Source: a virus. From it: a stretch of DNA of 38,467 nt. The notes beneath the pieces were generated by a model that was not told the origin of the DNA, did no database searches, and saw nothing but the letters and a program-made list of their open reading frames with translations. The DNA is taken from IMG/VR virus record IMGVR_UViG_3300005577_000060, positions 1 to 38,467 of that record; one strand, given 5' to 3'. The position numbers were made by a program, and so were the translations under genes. Shown one piece after another: positions 1 through 6,322 of the stretch; position 1 is the first letter of the stretch; each line of letters begins with the position of its first letter.

Positions 1-210
1 ATTCAATCTTTGCTCAGGCACGTAGCCGAAAAGAACCTCATAGAAAACACCGATCGCCTTCGCTGTCTGTTCGGGCTCCAGTTGTTGCCGGCCGATATTT
101 GACTTGGTGATTATCTCACCCAGCGTTGCGGCGTAAGTCCTCGATAAGCGAGAGGTTTCCGTTAAGTCTTTCGGCGTTCCGATCTGTTGCGTCCATTGGT
201 CTGACTGCAT
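1..210 (-). CDS. Partial early protein, C-terminus outside window
   Basis: The reading frame opens at an ATG (208-210) with a strong GGGAGG ribosome site ten bases upstream and runs off the left edge after 70 codons. It begins MQSDQWTQQIG and contains the stretch TYAATLGEIITKSNIGRQ. It overlaps the end of the upstream gene by 95 bases in another frame, which is long but is supported by the ribosome site. I do not recognise the family. Its position at the far end of the early operon beside a possible replication accessory protein hints at a replication role, but that is inference. Confidence 0.6.
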   Translation of the reverse strand, partial: MQSDQWTQQIGTPKDLTETSRLSRTYAATLGEIITKSNIGRQQLEPEQTAKAIGVFYEVLFGYVPEQRLN

Positions 211-691
211 TCGGCTGTATCCTCCCGATATCTCTCTTGACCGTTAACCAGCTTACACGCCAGTTGCCGTTTGCTTGCTCAACCTGTGAATTGTATTTCT
301 TAATTGCCAGTTCAGGCGTAAAGGATTCCAGTATCCACTTGATTGCTTGGCCTTGAGCACCTGGATCGGGAATTGGGCCGACGATGTTGTTAGCGTGATG
401 TTTCATTAACTGCTGGAATGGCGTTTCAACTTTAGGCGCACTGTTAACGTTCTGGCTTGGCGTCCTTGGCCCCGATCCAGTCTTTAACTTCGCTATATAG
501 TTGTTCGTAAAGCTCAGTCCGTTTCTCATTACCTCATCATTAACGAGTTCGATTTCAGTAATGATGCGCAGGATCTTCTTATCGCGCTTTGGGCCGTGCT
601 CTTGGGCCATGGTTTTCTTGAGCGCGTTCAAAGCCTTCTGCAAACTAGTTGCTAGTATTTGAAGTGATGAGCGTTCAGGGGAATCAGTCAT
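116..691 (-). CDS. Hypothetical early protein, possible replication accessory
   Basis: This encodes 191 residues. The N-terminal 70 residues are helical and charged, a linker rich in Pro, Ser and Asn spans about 72-92, and the C-terminal part (about 110-160) reads GQAIKWILESF then WRVSWLTVKRDIG. That pattern recalls the C-terminal domain of some phage replication-initiation accessory proteins, but I cannot name a family. Its start overlaps the stop of the upstream gene by a few bases, as is usual in this operon. The role is inferred only from position and weak resemblance. Confidence 0.65.
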   Translation of the reverse strand: MTDSPERSSLQILATSLQKALNALKKTMAQEHGPKRDKKILRIITEIELVNDEVMRNGLSFTNNYIAKLKTGSGPRTPSQNVNSAPKVETPFQQLMKHHANNIVGPIPDPGAQGQAIKWILESFTPELAIKKYNSQVEQANGNWRVSWLTVKRDIGRIQPNAVRPMDATDRNAERLNGNLSLIEDLRRNAG

Positions 692-917
692 TGACCTCCC
701 CTTTTGTGTGTGGCGTGACTACTTCAGGGTCTTTCCACGGCAACACAACGCCAGAGGGCGAACGCCAGAGCGGGAGATTGAACGCGATGCGACACGCCTC
801 CGAATATTCACCTCCGTCACATTGGCACCAACAGGGATCGCCACCGACGAAGCGGGCCAACCCAACAAGAGCAGACCGCAACGCCTCAATCTGACTTTGC
901 GTTTCATCAGTGGTCAT
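684..917 (-). CDS. Hypothetical small early protein
   Basis: The protein has 77 residues, starting MTTDETQSQIEALR. The start at 917 is chosen because the ATG forms an ATGA overlap with the upstream stop and has GGAGG ten bases before it. A second ATG three codons upstream has only two bases between it and GGAGG. A CWCQCDGG cluster around residues 30-37 is the only notable motif and could bind metal. No family is recognised. Confidence 0.6.
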   Translation of the reverse strand: MTTDETQSQIEALRSALVGLARFVGGDPCWCQCDGGEYSEACRIAFNLPLWRSPSGVVLPWKDPEVVTPHTKGEVND

Positions 918-1159
918 GACAGCCATTCCTCCAGCGCCTTATCGTAGTCAGGCATAAAGGCACGACGCCTCCGCAAATGCTTCTCTTGTTCGGTTTCTTC
1001 TTCCAGCGGCTTCCTGAATGACTCGCAAGCTGTTGGTTTTGGCCCAAATCTGTCTGTTACGTTGGCGTGGCAGGGATGACCCCACCGGGCTTTGTCTTCT
1101 GCGGCCAATTCGGCCTCGGTGAAGATGTGAGGACATTCTGTGCAAACTAAGTCAGGCAT
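914..1159 (-). CDS. Hypothetical small protein with N-terminal Cys pair
   Basis: The product has 81 residues. It opens MPDLVCTECPHIFTEAE, with a CxxC pair, then HPCH around residues 28-31, so four Cys/His ligands could form a small zinc site. The C-terminal half is highly charged and ends DYDKALEEWLS. It overlaps the next gene by ATGA. No family is recognised. Like many proteins in this operon it may be a small host-directed or nucleic-acid-binding factor, but nothing in the sequence proves that. Confidence 0.65.
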   Translation of the reverse strand: MPDLVCTECPHIFTEAELAAEDKARWGHPCHANVTDRFGPKPTACESFRKPLEEETEQEKHLRRRRAFMPDYDKALEEWLS

Positions 1160-1195
1160 TTCGTTTCTCCTTCTTCATCGCAGACATGCGTACAG

Positions 1196-1432
1196 TCACT
1201 TGACTCCGTACTTATCGAATAGCATGCCGATTCCCGCAAGTAAGCAACTCGCGCAGTCGAACTTATCCTCAGCCTTCAACTGCGATTGTGGAATTCTCAG
1301 AATCTCCGTCTCCCCAACTCTTGCAGAAAAGCACCATTCGCCGTCCTCGGTTGTTTGTTCGTAACCGTAATAGCAATCTAAGTTCTTAGCTGTGAGTCCA
1401 GCGTAATCACTTGATACGTAAGTTCTCGCCAT
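1196..1432 (-). CDS. Hypothetical small early protein
   Basis: This encodes 78 residues from an ATG at 1430-1432 preceded by GGAGC with eight bases spacing; an earlier possible start at 1459 lacks such a site. The sequence MARTYVSSDYAGL leads into a compact region with a CxxC pair (DCASC) near residue 63. No known domain is recognised. Confidence 0.6.
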   Translation of the reverse strand: MARTYVSSDYAGLTAKNLDCYYGYEQTTEDGEWCFSARVGETEILRIPQSQLKAEDKFDCASCLLAGIGMLFDKYGVK

Positions 1433-1443
1433 ATAAAATGCTC

Positions 1444-1977
1444 CTAAATGGACATCCACTTTCTATGAAGATCTGCCAGTAACGTTGAATATCCCCCGCG
1501 CTTTTTCTTTTTATTCTTCCGCCGCCGAAAAGGCTTTGTTCGTATGGTTATCGGAGTTACGCCGTGTTCGTAAAATTGGCCCACAAAGTCACTAATTGGC
1601 CTGTTTGGTGCCATCGGATAGGTGTTGATTATTTGCAACGGCCAAGTCAGCACGTCACAGTTTTTGACTCTGATCACGCTAAATCCGTGCTGCTCTAAGC
1701 ATAGCGTTCGGCAATTATCATACGCTTTGCGCTTCTCGTGAGAACTGCCGTCAATTTCTATTATCAAGTTCCTTTTCAGAATCAAGAAATCAACAATATA
1801 AGGAGATATAATCACCTGAAATCCGAATGAGATGCCGTGTTCTTTTAGACGGTCCATAAACCTAGATTCAGAACGCGTTGGCTTCTTACACATCTTTGCT
1901 TGCCGCATCTGAAGGGTTTCAAGGTTGACTCTCTGTTTCATGTCGTTACTAGATTCAAGTGGGCGCAGTAAATCCAC
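1444..1977 (-). CDS. DUF559/Vsr-like PD-(D/E)XK endonuclease
   Basis: Residues about 35-115 carry the restriction-like fold typical of DUF559 and Vsr-type nucleases: SESRFMDRL with an early glutamate, then IVDFLILKRNLIIEIDG, where the D followed by EID matches the catalytic D and ExD/K strands, then a helix and HGFSVIRVKNCDV. The tail is very basic (RRRKNKKKKRGG), which suits DNA binding. In phages such proteins may cut, nick or help recombine DNA; the substrate is unknown here. The longest frame starts at GTG 1977 with no clear ribosome site, so an internal ATG is possible. Upstream lies a 540-base gap without genes. Confidence 0.7.
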   Translation of the reverse strand: MDLLRPLESSNDMKQRVNLETLQMRQAKMCKKPTRSESRFMDRLKEHGISFGFQVIISPYIVDFLILKRNLIIEIDGSSHEKRKAYDNCRTLCLEQHGFSVIRVKNCDVLTWPLQIINTYPMAPNRPISDFVGQFYEHGVTPITIRTKPFRRRKNKKKKRGGYSTLLADLHRKWMSI

Positions 1978-2520
1978 CGCAAAAGGGTAGATTTACAAGC
2001 GTGTCGCCACTGAGTTCTGAGCGTTCCGCGTGTTTTTATCCCGGAGAGGGTTTATCAGCCGCTTGCCTCGACTCACCGAGGGGCGTTTACCTTAGCTGAT
2101 ACGGCCTGTGATTTACGTGCTGTTGGCTCTCGCCCCGATCGCGCGGATGACGCGCTCTCGGCTCCAGGCACAATGCGACGACACCAGGGCAATTCCTACG
2201 GCTGTATCTCCGGTTGCTCCCGCCTACAGTCTGGCTTGACGCAGATTCGTCAGCAGGGGATGAACCACTGGTTACGTTGAAAGTGTCCACGGGCACGGAC
2301 GATCCTTTGTACTTCGGTAAATATCGTCAGATTGTGGAATTTGCAGGAAGGCTTCCGTGTGGAAGGCCAACCTCCAAATTGAACGCCCTGAATTTATTCT
2401 CTGTTGTGCTAGTTGTCAATGTTTTTTATTTGTGGTAAGGTTCCACCACTGCGATCCGAGCCGATCTGCAAATTGAACACGGCTTGCGCCTCTTCCTTAA
2501 CCGGGAGAGGCGTTGTCGTC
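1978..2520. other. Gene-free region with one strong inverted repeat
   Basis: No reading frame here has convincing composition or a ribosome site. The region holds a nested inverted repeat: TATCAGC (2053-2059) pairs with GCTGATA (2095-2101) and encloses a CCTCG/CGAGG hairpin (2066-2070 with 2077-2081). It also has a ten-base direct repeat CAAATTGAAC at 2375-2384 and 2469-2478. It could hold a small RNA, a promoter or an origin; the sequence does not decide. Confidence 0.4.
2053..2101. repeat. Nested inverted repeat
   Basis: An outer seven-base perfect stem (TATCAGC with GCTGATA) encloses an inner five-base stem with a six-base loop. It would form in either strand. It sits in the only long gap of the early operon. 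No U-tract follows in either direction, so it is not a simple terminator. Confidence 0.5.
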
Positions 2521-2736
2521 TCAGCATGAATCACAGACGCAGCTATACTTATCCTGTGCCGCGCCTTTGAAACCTTTCTTCTCATACATCGTGTGATTGT
2601 GTTGGCCATCTGCGGGATTTGGGATAGCACGTCCGCAAAAGTAGCAGCCATCAATAACCGGATTGCCGATGTGCGGGCAGAAGTCCGGACCGAACCACCG
2701 ACCGCGGAGATCTTCATTTTCAAGTGAAGTGCTCAT
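2521..2736 (-). CDS. Small Cys-rich zinc-ribbon-like protein
   Basis: The product has 71 residues. It contains CPHIGN, then CYFCGRAIPN, a histidine-bearing stretch (GQHNH) and a terminal SCVCDSC. These ligands fit one or two small zinc sites. GGGAG precedes the ATG by a short gap. A longer frame in the same region (2409-2723) is rejected because it lacks this conserved-looking pattern. Function unknown. Confidence 0.65.
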   Translation of the reverse strand: MSTSLENEDLRGRWFGPDFCPHIGNPVIDGCYFCGRAIPNPADGQHNHTMYEKKGFKGAAQDKYSCVCDSC

Positions 2737-2746
2737 TTAGGCTCCC

Positions 2747-2896
2747 TTAGTCATCGTAATAATCGTCATCAACGTAGAGATCTTCGTCATAGGTCTCGAG
2801 CTCGCAATCGTGGCTACAATCTGCCGGCGCAGTATCATGGAACAGATCCTCTCCGTCACAGTCGCAATCATCTTCACAGTCAGGGCACAGGTGCAT
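2747..2896 (-). CDS. Acidic Cys-rich mini-protein, 3' part of an amber-interrupted frame
   Basis: This encodes 49 residues beginning MHLCPDCEDDCDCDGED, with many Cys, Asp and Glu and an acidic tail (DDDYYDD). The ATG at 2894-2896 has AAGGAGA five bases upstream, so this part can be translated alone. The same frame continues upstream without a break to 3043, where there is a TAG, and then to an ATG at 3079 with its own ribosome site. The protein may therefore be a remnant or an internal product of a 110-codon gene. It probably binds metal; the acidic character could also suit DNA mimicry. Confidence 0.5.
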   Translation of the reverse strand: MHLCPDCEDDCDCDGEDLFHDTAPADCSHDCELETYDEDLYVDDDYYDD

Positions 2897-3079
2897 GCGT
2901 CTCTCCTTGGGCGGCTTCTTCACGGTCCAGCCAGGCTTTGGGCCTTCAAAATCATGTGATTGCAAGTACGCGCGGTCGTGATCGGGATGATCCTTGATGT
3001 TGCCGCAAAGAAATACTTTCTGCTCAACTTCCGAAAGACTCTAAAATTGAGTTACCATTGCTGTTACTGGACTTCTCAT
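2897..3079 (-). pseudogene. 5' part of the same frame, interrupted by TAG at codon 13
   Basis: From ATG 3077-3079, preceded by GGAG, the frame reads MRSPVTAMVTQF, then TAG (3041-3043), then a protein-like stretch SLSEVEQKVFLCGNIKDH that joins in frame with the Cys-rich protein ending at 2747. TAG is an ordinary stop elsewhere in this window, for instance at 26171, so recoding of the whole genome is unlikely. A population mutation, a sequencing error or a real decay are all possible. Confidence 0.45.
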
Positions 3080-3104
3080 TGTTTTTCTCCGTTTAGTTTG
3101 TTCA

Positions 3105-3482
3105 CTAATCTTGCTTGGCCCTAGCTCCCGCTTCGTAGCCAGCTTCGTATATTGCTTCAAGCGTTTCAGCGAGCACATCTACCACGTCGTCTCCGCGCTC
3201 AATCTTTCCGAGCGCGATCCTGGCCGCACCATTGATCACATCCCACTTGAGTTTCGGAAACGGCAATGATGAGACATTTTCACAGACAGGTTGATGAAAC
3301 GATTCGCAGCCATCGCACCACGGATCGCCTCTGTCCGTCGCTTGCTGTATTTGAAGCTTTCGCCATGCTCCGTAAGGACCGCGATGCAACGAGCCATCAG
3401 GAGCCCGCCAGTTCGTAGAGTTTTCTGCAACCCATCCTGCGGCAATTAAATCGGCCCGCCATTCCTCAACACTGCTTGCCAT
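3105..3482 (-). CDS. Hypothetical early protein
   Basis: The protein has 125 residues. The N-terminal half is rich in tryptophan (EEWRADLIAAGWVAENSTNW) and carries WCDGCESFHQPVC, a possible zinc site. The C-terminal half is a helical region (DVVDVLAETLEAIYEAGYEAG). GGAGG lies upstream of the ATG with good spacing. No family is recognised. Confidence 0.65.
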   Translation of the reverse strand: MASSVEEWRADLIAAGWVAENSTNWRAPDGSLHRGPYGAWRKLQIQQATDRGDPWCDGCESFHQPVCENVSSLPFPKLKWDVINGAARIALGKIERGDDVVDVLAETLEAIYEAGYEAGARAKQD

Positions 3483-3619
3483 AAACCACCTCCACTACAT
3501 ATTTTCCATTTACTCTCCAAGTGATTTCTTCGCCCACATAGATCGCAAACCACAACACGTAATCCGCTCCTGAGAATTCGTTGTAAGCCTCGATCTTCGT
3601 GATTCCCTGGCTTGCTCAT
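3466..3619 (-). pseudogene. Small gene broken by an apparent frameshift
   Basis: An ATG at 3617-3619, with GAGG upstream, starts MSKPG. After about five codons the protein-like sequence moves to another frame: ITKIEAYNEFSGADYV, then IYVGEEITWRVNGKYVV, and a TGA at 3466-3468. That second frame has no usable start of its own because a TGA lies directly upstream. The original ATG frame stays open but looks much less like a protein. A one-base indel near the GGGAA run (about 3600-3606) would explain it. Confidence 0.45.
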
Positions 3620-3635
3620 AAATCTGAATCCTCGG

Positions 3636-3854
3636 CTATTGTGCATACTTCCCCAGAAGGTCACGGAGCCATGCAAGTTGGCGCTCGGTCACGCCCCAAC
3701 GGTTAATCTTGTTTCCCATTTCCGTGACGAACTGCGCCTCTGTGTCGCCCATGCTATCGACTTCCGGCAATAGCAAATCCAGGCACTTTCGCGCACTCGC
3801 AACGCGCTCAGCCGGTGAAAGTATGCCATCACGGTTAAATGCTGGTTTTGTCAT
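3636..3854 (-). CDS. Hypothetical small helical protein
   Basis: The product has 72 residues and begins MTKPAFNRDGILSPAERV. The region VTEMGNKINRWGVTERQLAW followed by LRDLLGKYAQ looks like a compact helical bundle. The start forms an ATGA overlap with the upstream gene, so the two are probably translated together. No function is recognised. Confidence 0.65.
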   Translation of the reverse strand: MTKPAFNRDGILSPAERVASARKCLDLLLPEVDSMGDTEAQFVTEMGNKINRWGVTERQLAWLRDLLGKYAQ

Positions 3855-4072
3855 AGGTCAGTGTCCTCAATAACAAACTCCCAATGGTCAGGACTACAAT
3901 CATTTGGTGTGGATCTAAGGTTTTCCATGATCGCGTTTCTGGCGCTTACAAAGCCTCTTTTGTTTGCCACGGCTTGACCGCCTCTTTCAGCGACCCGGTA
4001 AGCAATCCGCCTGATGTTTGCTGGCGGCGCTTCTTCTCGCTCGCTGTCTCCGTGGTGGTGGATAAAGAGCAT
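3851..4072 (-). CDS. Hypothetical small protein
   Basis: This encodes 73 residues: an N-terminal His cluster (MLFIHHHGDSE), a basic middle and an acidic end (HWEFVIEDTDL). It overlaps the downstream gene by ATGA. Nothing more specific can be said. Confidence 0.55.
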   Translation of the reverse strand: MLFIHHHGDSEREEAPPANIRRIAYRVAERGGQAVANKRGFVSARNAIMENLRSTPNDCSPDHWEFVIEDTDL

Positions 4073-4079
4073 AAGCTGG

Positions 4080-4346
4080 TCATGCTTCGTAGGCGTAGCA
4101 TATTACTGTGGTTTTAACGCCTGAATGGGTGCCCGTAAGAGTTATCAGCGCATCGCCGCCGATGGCTTTAGCCAATCGCGCGCATAGATCCTCTTGAAAT
4201 ATCCGCACTCTACGAAAGGCGTGTGCCGCTTGCAGGATTCGCTCGACTTCAATTAACTGCGCAGTCTCAACTACACAGAGATATTTGTCCTTCGCGCCGT
4301 TTGCCGGACATCTCGCCTTGATCGTCAACTCGTGTTTCACTTTCAT
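4080..4346 (-). CDS. Hypothetical early protein
   Basis: The product has 88 residues, starting MKVKHELTIKARCPANG. The start at 4346 is preferred to 4358 because GGAG lies six bases before it. The strand-turn pattern (LTIKARCP, KYLCVVETAQLIEVE) suggests a small alpha/beta fold. It overlaps the 3' end of the upstream TGT-like gene by 80 bases in another frame. Family unknown. Confidence 0.6.
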   Translation of the reverse strand: MKVKHELTIKARCPANGAKDKYLCVVETAQLIEVERILQAAHAFRRVRIFQEDLCARLAKAIGGDALITLTGTHSGVKTTVICYAYEA

Positions 4347-5022
4347 CTGTTTCTCCAAACAAAATGTTCTGAGATATTTCTACATGGATTACCCGCCCCC
4401 AACGCTGATACTTTTTGACCATTAATCCCAGGCATTCACCGTAAGTGAGCCAGTTGAGTTTTTGCCGGACCTTCATCGCATCGCGCCACCAGTTTGTGGA
4501 GTCAACCGAGTCGATGCGGCGCAGATGCGTGTAGGCCCGCAGTGCCCAACCATGAACATGAATGTCGTCTGGAATTCGATCCAATGCAGCGCGGAGTATT
4601 CGCTCTTTGCCGTGACGTGGCGGCAGCAATCCGATCCCTAGCCAGCGATTCCTTTCTTGAGCCATCGCTATCAGTTCGTCCAGCGCTTCCGGCGGATCGG
4701 TGTCATGCCAGGTTGGAAATGTAAAGGGGATGGCTTGGTAGTTCGCCATGCTCTTTCTGAAGTCGCCCTGGATATCATCAATCCCCGCAATAGCGTCAGC
4801 ATGGTCTAGCCACAATGCCCCAAACTCTCGATAAGCGCTACGGTCAATCTCCCGCCCGCCCTGATAGACCGTGAACGCGCCACAGTCAACCAATACCCGA
4901 TCAAACGTTGGCTGGTATTGCCAGACCCACGGCTTGAACAGAGCAAACGACAGTAGCACAGACATACCAGCGCAGTGCTCGGCTTGTTGCTGCGTGTTAG
5001 GACTCGCTAGGTAAACTCTCAT
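4267..5022 (-). CDS. TGT/DpdA-like base-exchange enzyme, probable 7-deazaguanine DNA modification
   Basis: The 251-residue protein has hallmarks of the tRNA-guanine transglycosylase superfamily as seen in phage DpdA-type proteins: VLVDCGAFTVYQGG near residue 50, with the first expected catalytic Asp, IAGIDDIQGD near 85, GLLPPRHGKER, HGWALRAYTHL, and SVDSTNWW near 180 with the second expected Asp. DpdA enzymes swap guanine in DNA for a 7-deazaguanine such as preQ0, which protects phage DNA from restriction. No deazapurine synthesis genes are nearby, so preQ0 would come from the host or from elsewhere in the genome. The ATG at 5022 is chosen because it overlaps (ATGA) the stop of the upstream mini-gene. 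A tRNA substrate remains possible. Confidence 0.65.
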   Translation of the reverse strand: MRVYLASPNTQQQAEHCAGMSVLLSFALFKPWVWQYQPTFDRVLVDCGAFTVYQGGREIDRSAYREFGALWLDHADAIAGIDDIQGDFRKSMANYQAIPFTFPTWHDTDPPEALDELIAMAQERNRWLGIGLLPPRHGKERILRAALDRIPDDIHVHGWALRAYTHLRRIDSVDSTNWWRDAMKVRQKLNWLTYGECLGLMVKKYQRWGRVIHVEISQNILFGETDESETRVDDQGEMSGKRREGQISLCS

Positions 5023-5153
5023 TTTTGTTCTTTGTGACACTTACATAGGCATGTTTCTTCGTCTAAACCCATCACCGTGGCGCAGGTTTTTGCGTCAATT
5101 AAGAAGCAGTCGCAATCTGTTGCCTCGTTGTTTAAGCCTTCGTCTTCACTCAT
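5019..5153 (-). CDS. Cys-rich 44-residue protein coupled to the TGT-like gene
   Basis: The frame starts MSEDEGLNNEATDCDCFL and ends with ETCLCKCHKEQK. It has seven Cys and one His in 44 residues, arranged as DCDC, TC and CLCKCH, which fits a small zinc site. GAGGG precedes the ATG by five bases and the stop overlaps the next start (ATGA), so translation is probably coupled to the TGT-like enzyme. TGT-family enzymes need a structural zinc, so an accessory role is conceivable but untested. Confidence 0.6.
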   Translation of the reverse strand: MSEDEGLNNEATDCDCFLIDAKTCATVMGLDEETCLCKCHKEQK

Positions 5154-5161
5154 AAAATCCC

Positions 5162-6028
5162 TCACTTCACTAACTGAATAGTCTTCCCTTTTTGCGCGTG
5201 TACCACATCCGGCTTTCTGGCAAGTTCGATCGATTCCTCAAGTTGCTTTGTTAATCGCTCATCTTCAAAGGCGGCTCCAGATAAAGCCCTGTTCTTAAGT
5301 GCTCGCAGCCGCCCATCTACTTCAGCAAGAAACTGTCTTACCGAGCACTCCAGCGCGGAGATTTCATCTTCATTGCGGATAAATCTGATGACCTTAAGCT
5401 TGAGATCTTCATCAAGCATCTGTGGGCAATAGCTTACAAAGTCCAGCCACTCGCGATTTGTGCAGGATAGGCCAGAAAGAATCTGCGGCTTATACTCCGC
5501 AACCACTGATTGATCCCCCTCCAACAATCTGATGTGTGTGCCGGCGTCTAGATTCTTGATCTCGATCATCCCCTTATCGCCGCAGAGCCCGTCTGGACTG
5601 CAACCAAACTTGTCAATGAACAGATGGTGAATAAAGCCGACTTCTACTATTTCCTGATTATGCAGAAAGGAATAGTATGCCCTGGCTTCGGGCTCGAGGT
5701 CGCGCCGTTCATCAAGGGAATAAATCTTTCGAATCCCTTGCGGCTTACCTGTCAACCGTTCTGCCAGAACATGATCCATGTACTTCATGCGTTCGGCAGA
5801 GGGCTTCCACTCAGTAACGATGCCCTTTTCTTTCTTCTTTTGAACAAGCTTTGTGATGTCCGCCGCACGGCTGCCAGTGGCAAATCCACATCGTGCTTGT
5901 AGCCAGTCAGGATTGAGTTGTAAACGGCCTCTATCATCTTCTATGGTTTGAGGAAGTGCCGCGGCACAGACACGGCAAAACTTAACCGTCAATCCGTCTT
6001 CGTTTTCTTTGCAGCCGCAGTCCATCAT
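5162..6028 (-). CDS. YqaJ/lambda-exonuclease-type viral recombinase
   Basis: The 288-residue protein shows the YqaJ-like fold. QARCGFATGSRAADITKL near the N-terminus is the usual G-S-R substrate-binding helix, and FGCSPDGLCGDKGMIEIKNL holds the catalytic D and ExK. The family degrades one strand of double-stranded DNA from an end and works with an annealing protein; the ERF gene is one gene upstream in transcription order. A Cys-rich N-terminus (CGCKENEDGLTVKFCRVCA) precedes the nuclease domain. The start at the MM pair (6026-6028) is preferred to the longer frame at 6103, which would overlap the upstream gene. Confidence 0.82.
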   Translation of the reverse strand: MMDCGCKENEDGLTVKFCRVCAAALPQTIEDDRGRLQLNPDWLQARCGFATGSRAADITKLVQKKKEKGIVTEWKPSAERMKYMDHVLAERLTGKPQGIRKIYSLDERRDLEPEARAYYSFLHNQEIVEVGFIHHLFIDKFGCSPDGLCGDKGMIEIKNLDAGTHIRLLEGDQSVVAEYKPQILSGLSCTNREWLDFVSYCPQMLDEDLKLKVIRFIRNEDEISALECSVRQFLAEVDGRLRALKNRALSGAAFEDERLTKQLEESIELARKPDVVHAQKGKTIQLVK

Positions 6029-6033
6029 TTCGC

Positions 6034-6303
6034 TCAACGGTCTTTGCCGTAGTTGTGAATGTATTCTTTGGCTTCCTGTTTCGAGACTTCTTTCCCGTCC
6101 CAATCAAGGTAGACCGTCTCGACGTTGCTAGCGTCGATCATCTGACAAAGCAATTCTTTCTGTTCGGGCGTGTCGTGCTGCGTCATCGCGCCATAGCTGT
6201 ATCCTAAGTTGGCCCACTTTTCCAGAAGCGCCTTTGCCTCCGGGGTTTTAATAGTCCACGCCTTTAATGTTCCCCATTTCAGCGTTATCGAGTCTTGCGG
6301 CAT
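6034..6303 (-). CDS. Hypothetical protein between the recombination genes
   Basis: The product has 89 residues. It begins MPQDSITLKWGTLKAW and contains ETVYLDWDGKEVSKQEAKEY. It is mixed alpha/beta by eye and lies between the exonuclease and annealing genes with short gaps, which suggests co-expression and perhaps a recombination-related role. No family is recognised. Confidence 0.65.
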   Translation of the reverse strand: MPQDSITLKWGTLKAWTIKTPEAKALLEKWANLGYSYGAMTQHDTPEQKELLCQMIDASNVETVYLDWDGKEVSKQEAKEYIHNYGKDR

Positions 6304-6322
6304 TCCGATTCCTCCGTTGCTG

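Noticed and set aside
2214-2438. Plus-strand frame of 74 codons in the early gap
   Set aside because: It opposes the operon, has no ribosome site and has random-looking composition.
2409-2723. Minus-strand frame of 104 codons
   Set aside because: It overlaps the Cys-rich gene at 2521-2736, which has the better ribosome site and a zinc-binding pattern.
2747-3079. Genome-wide reassignment of TAG
   Set aside because: Several good genes, for example those ending at 26171 and 19556, stop at TAG exactly where the next gene or terminator begins.
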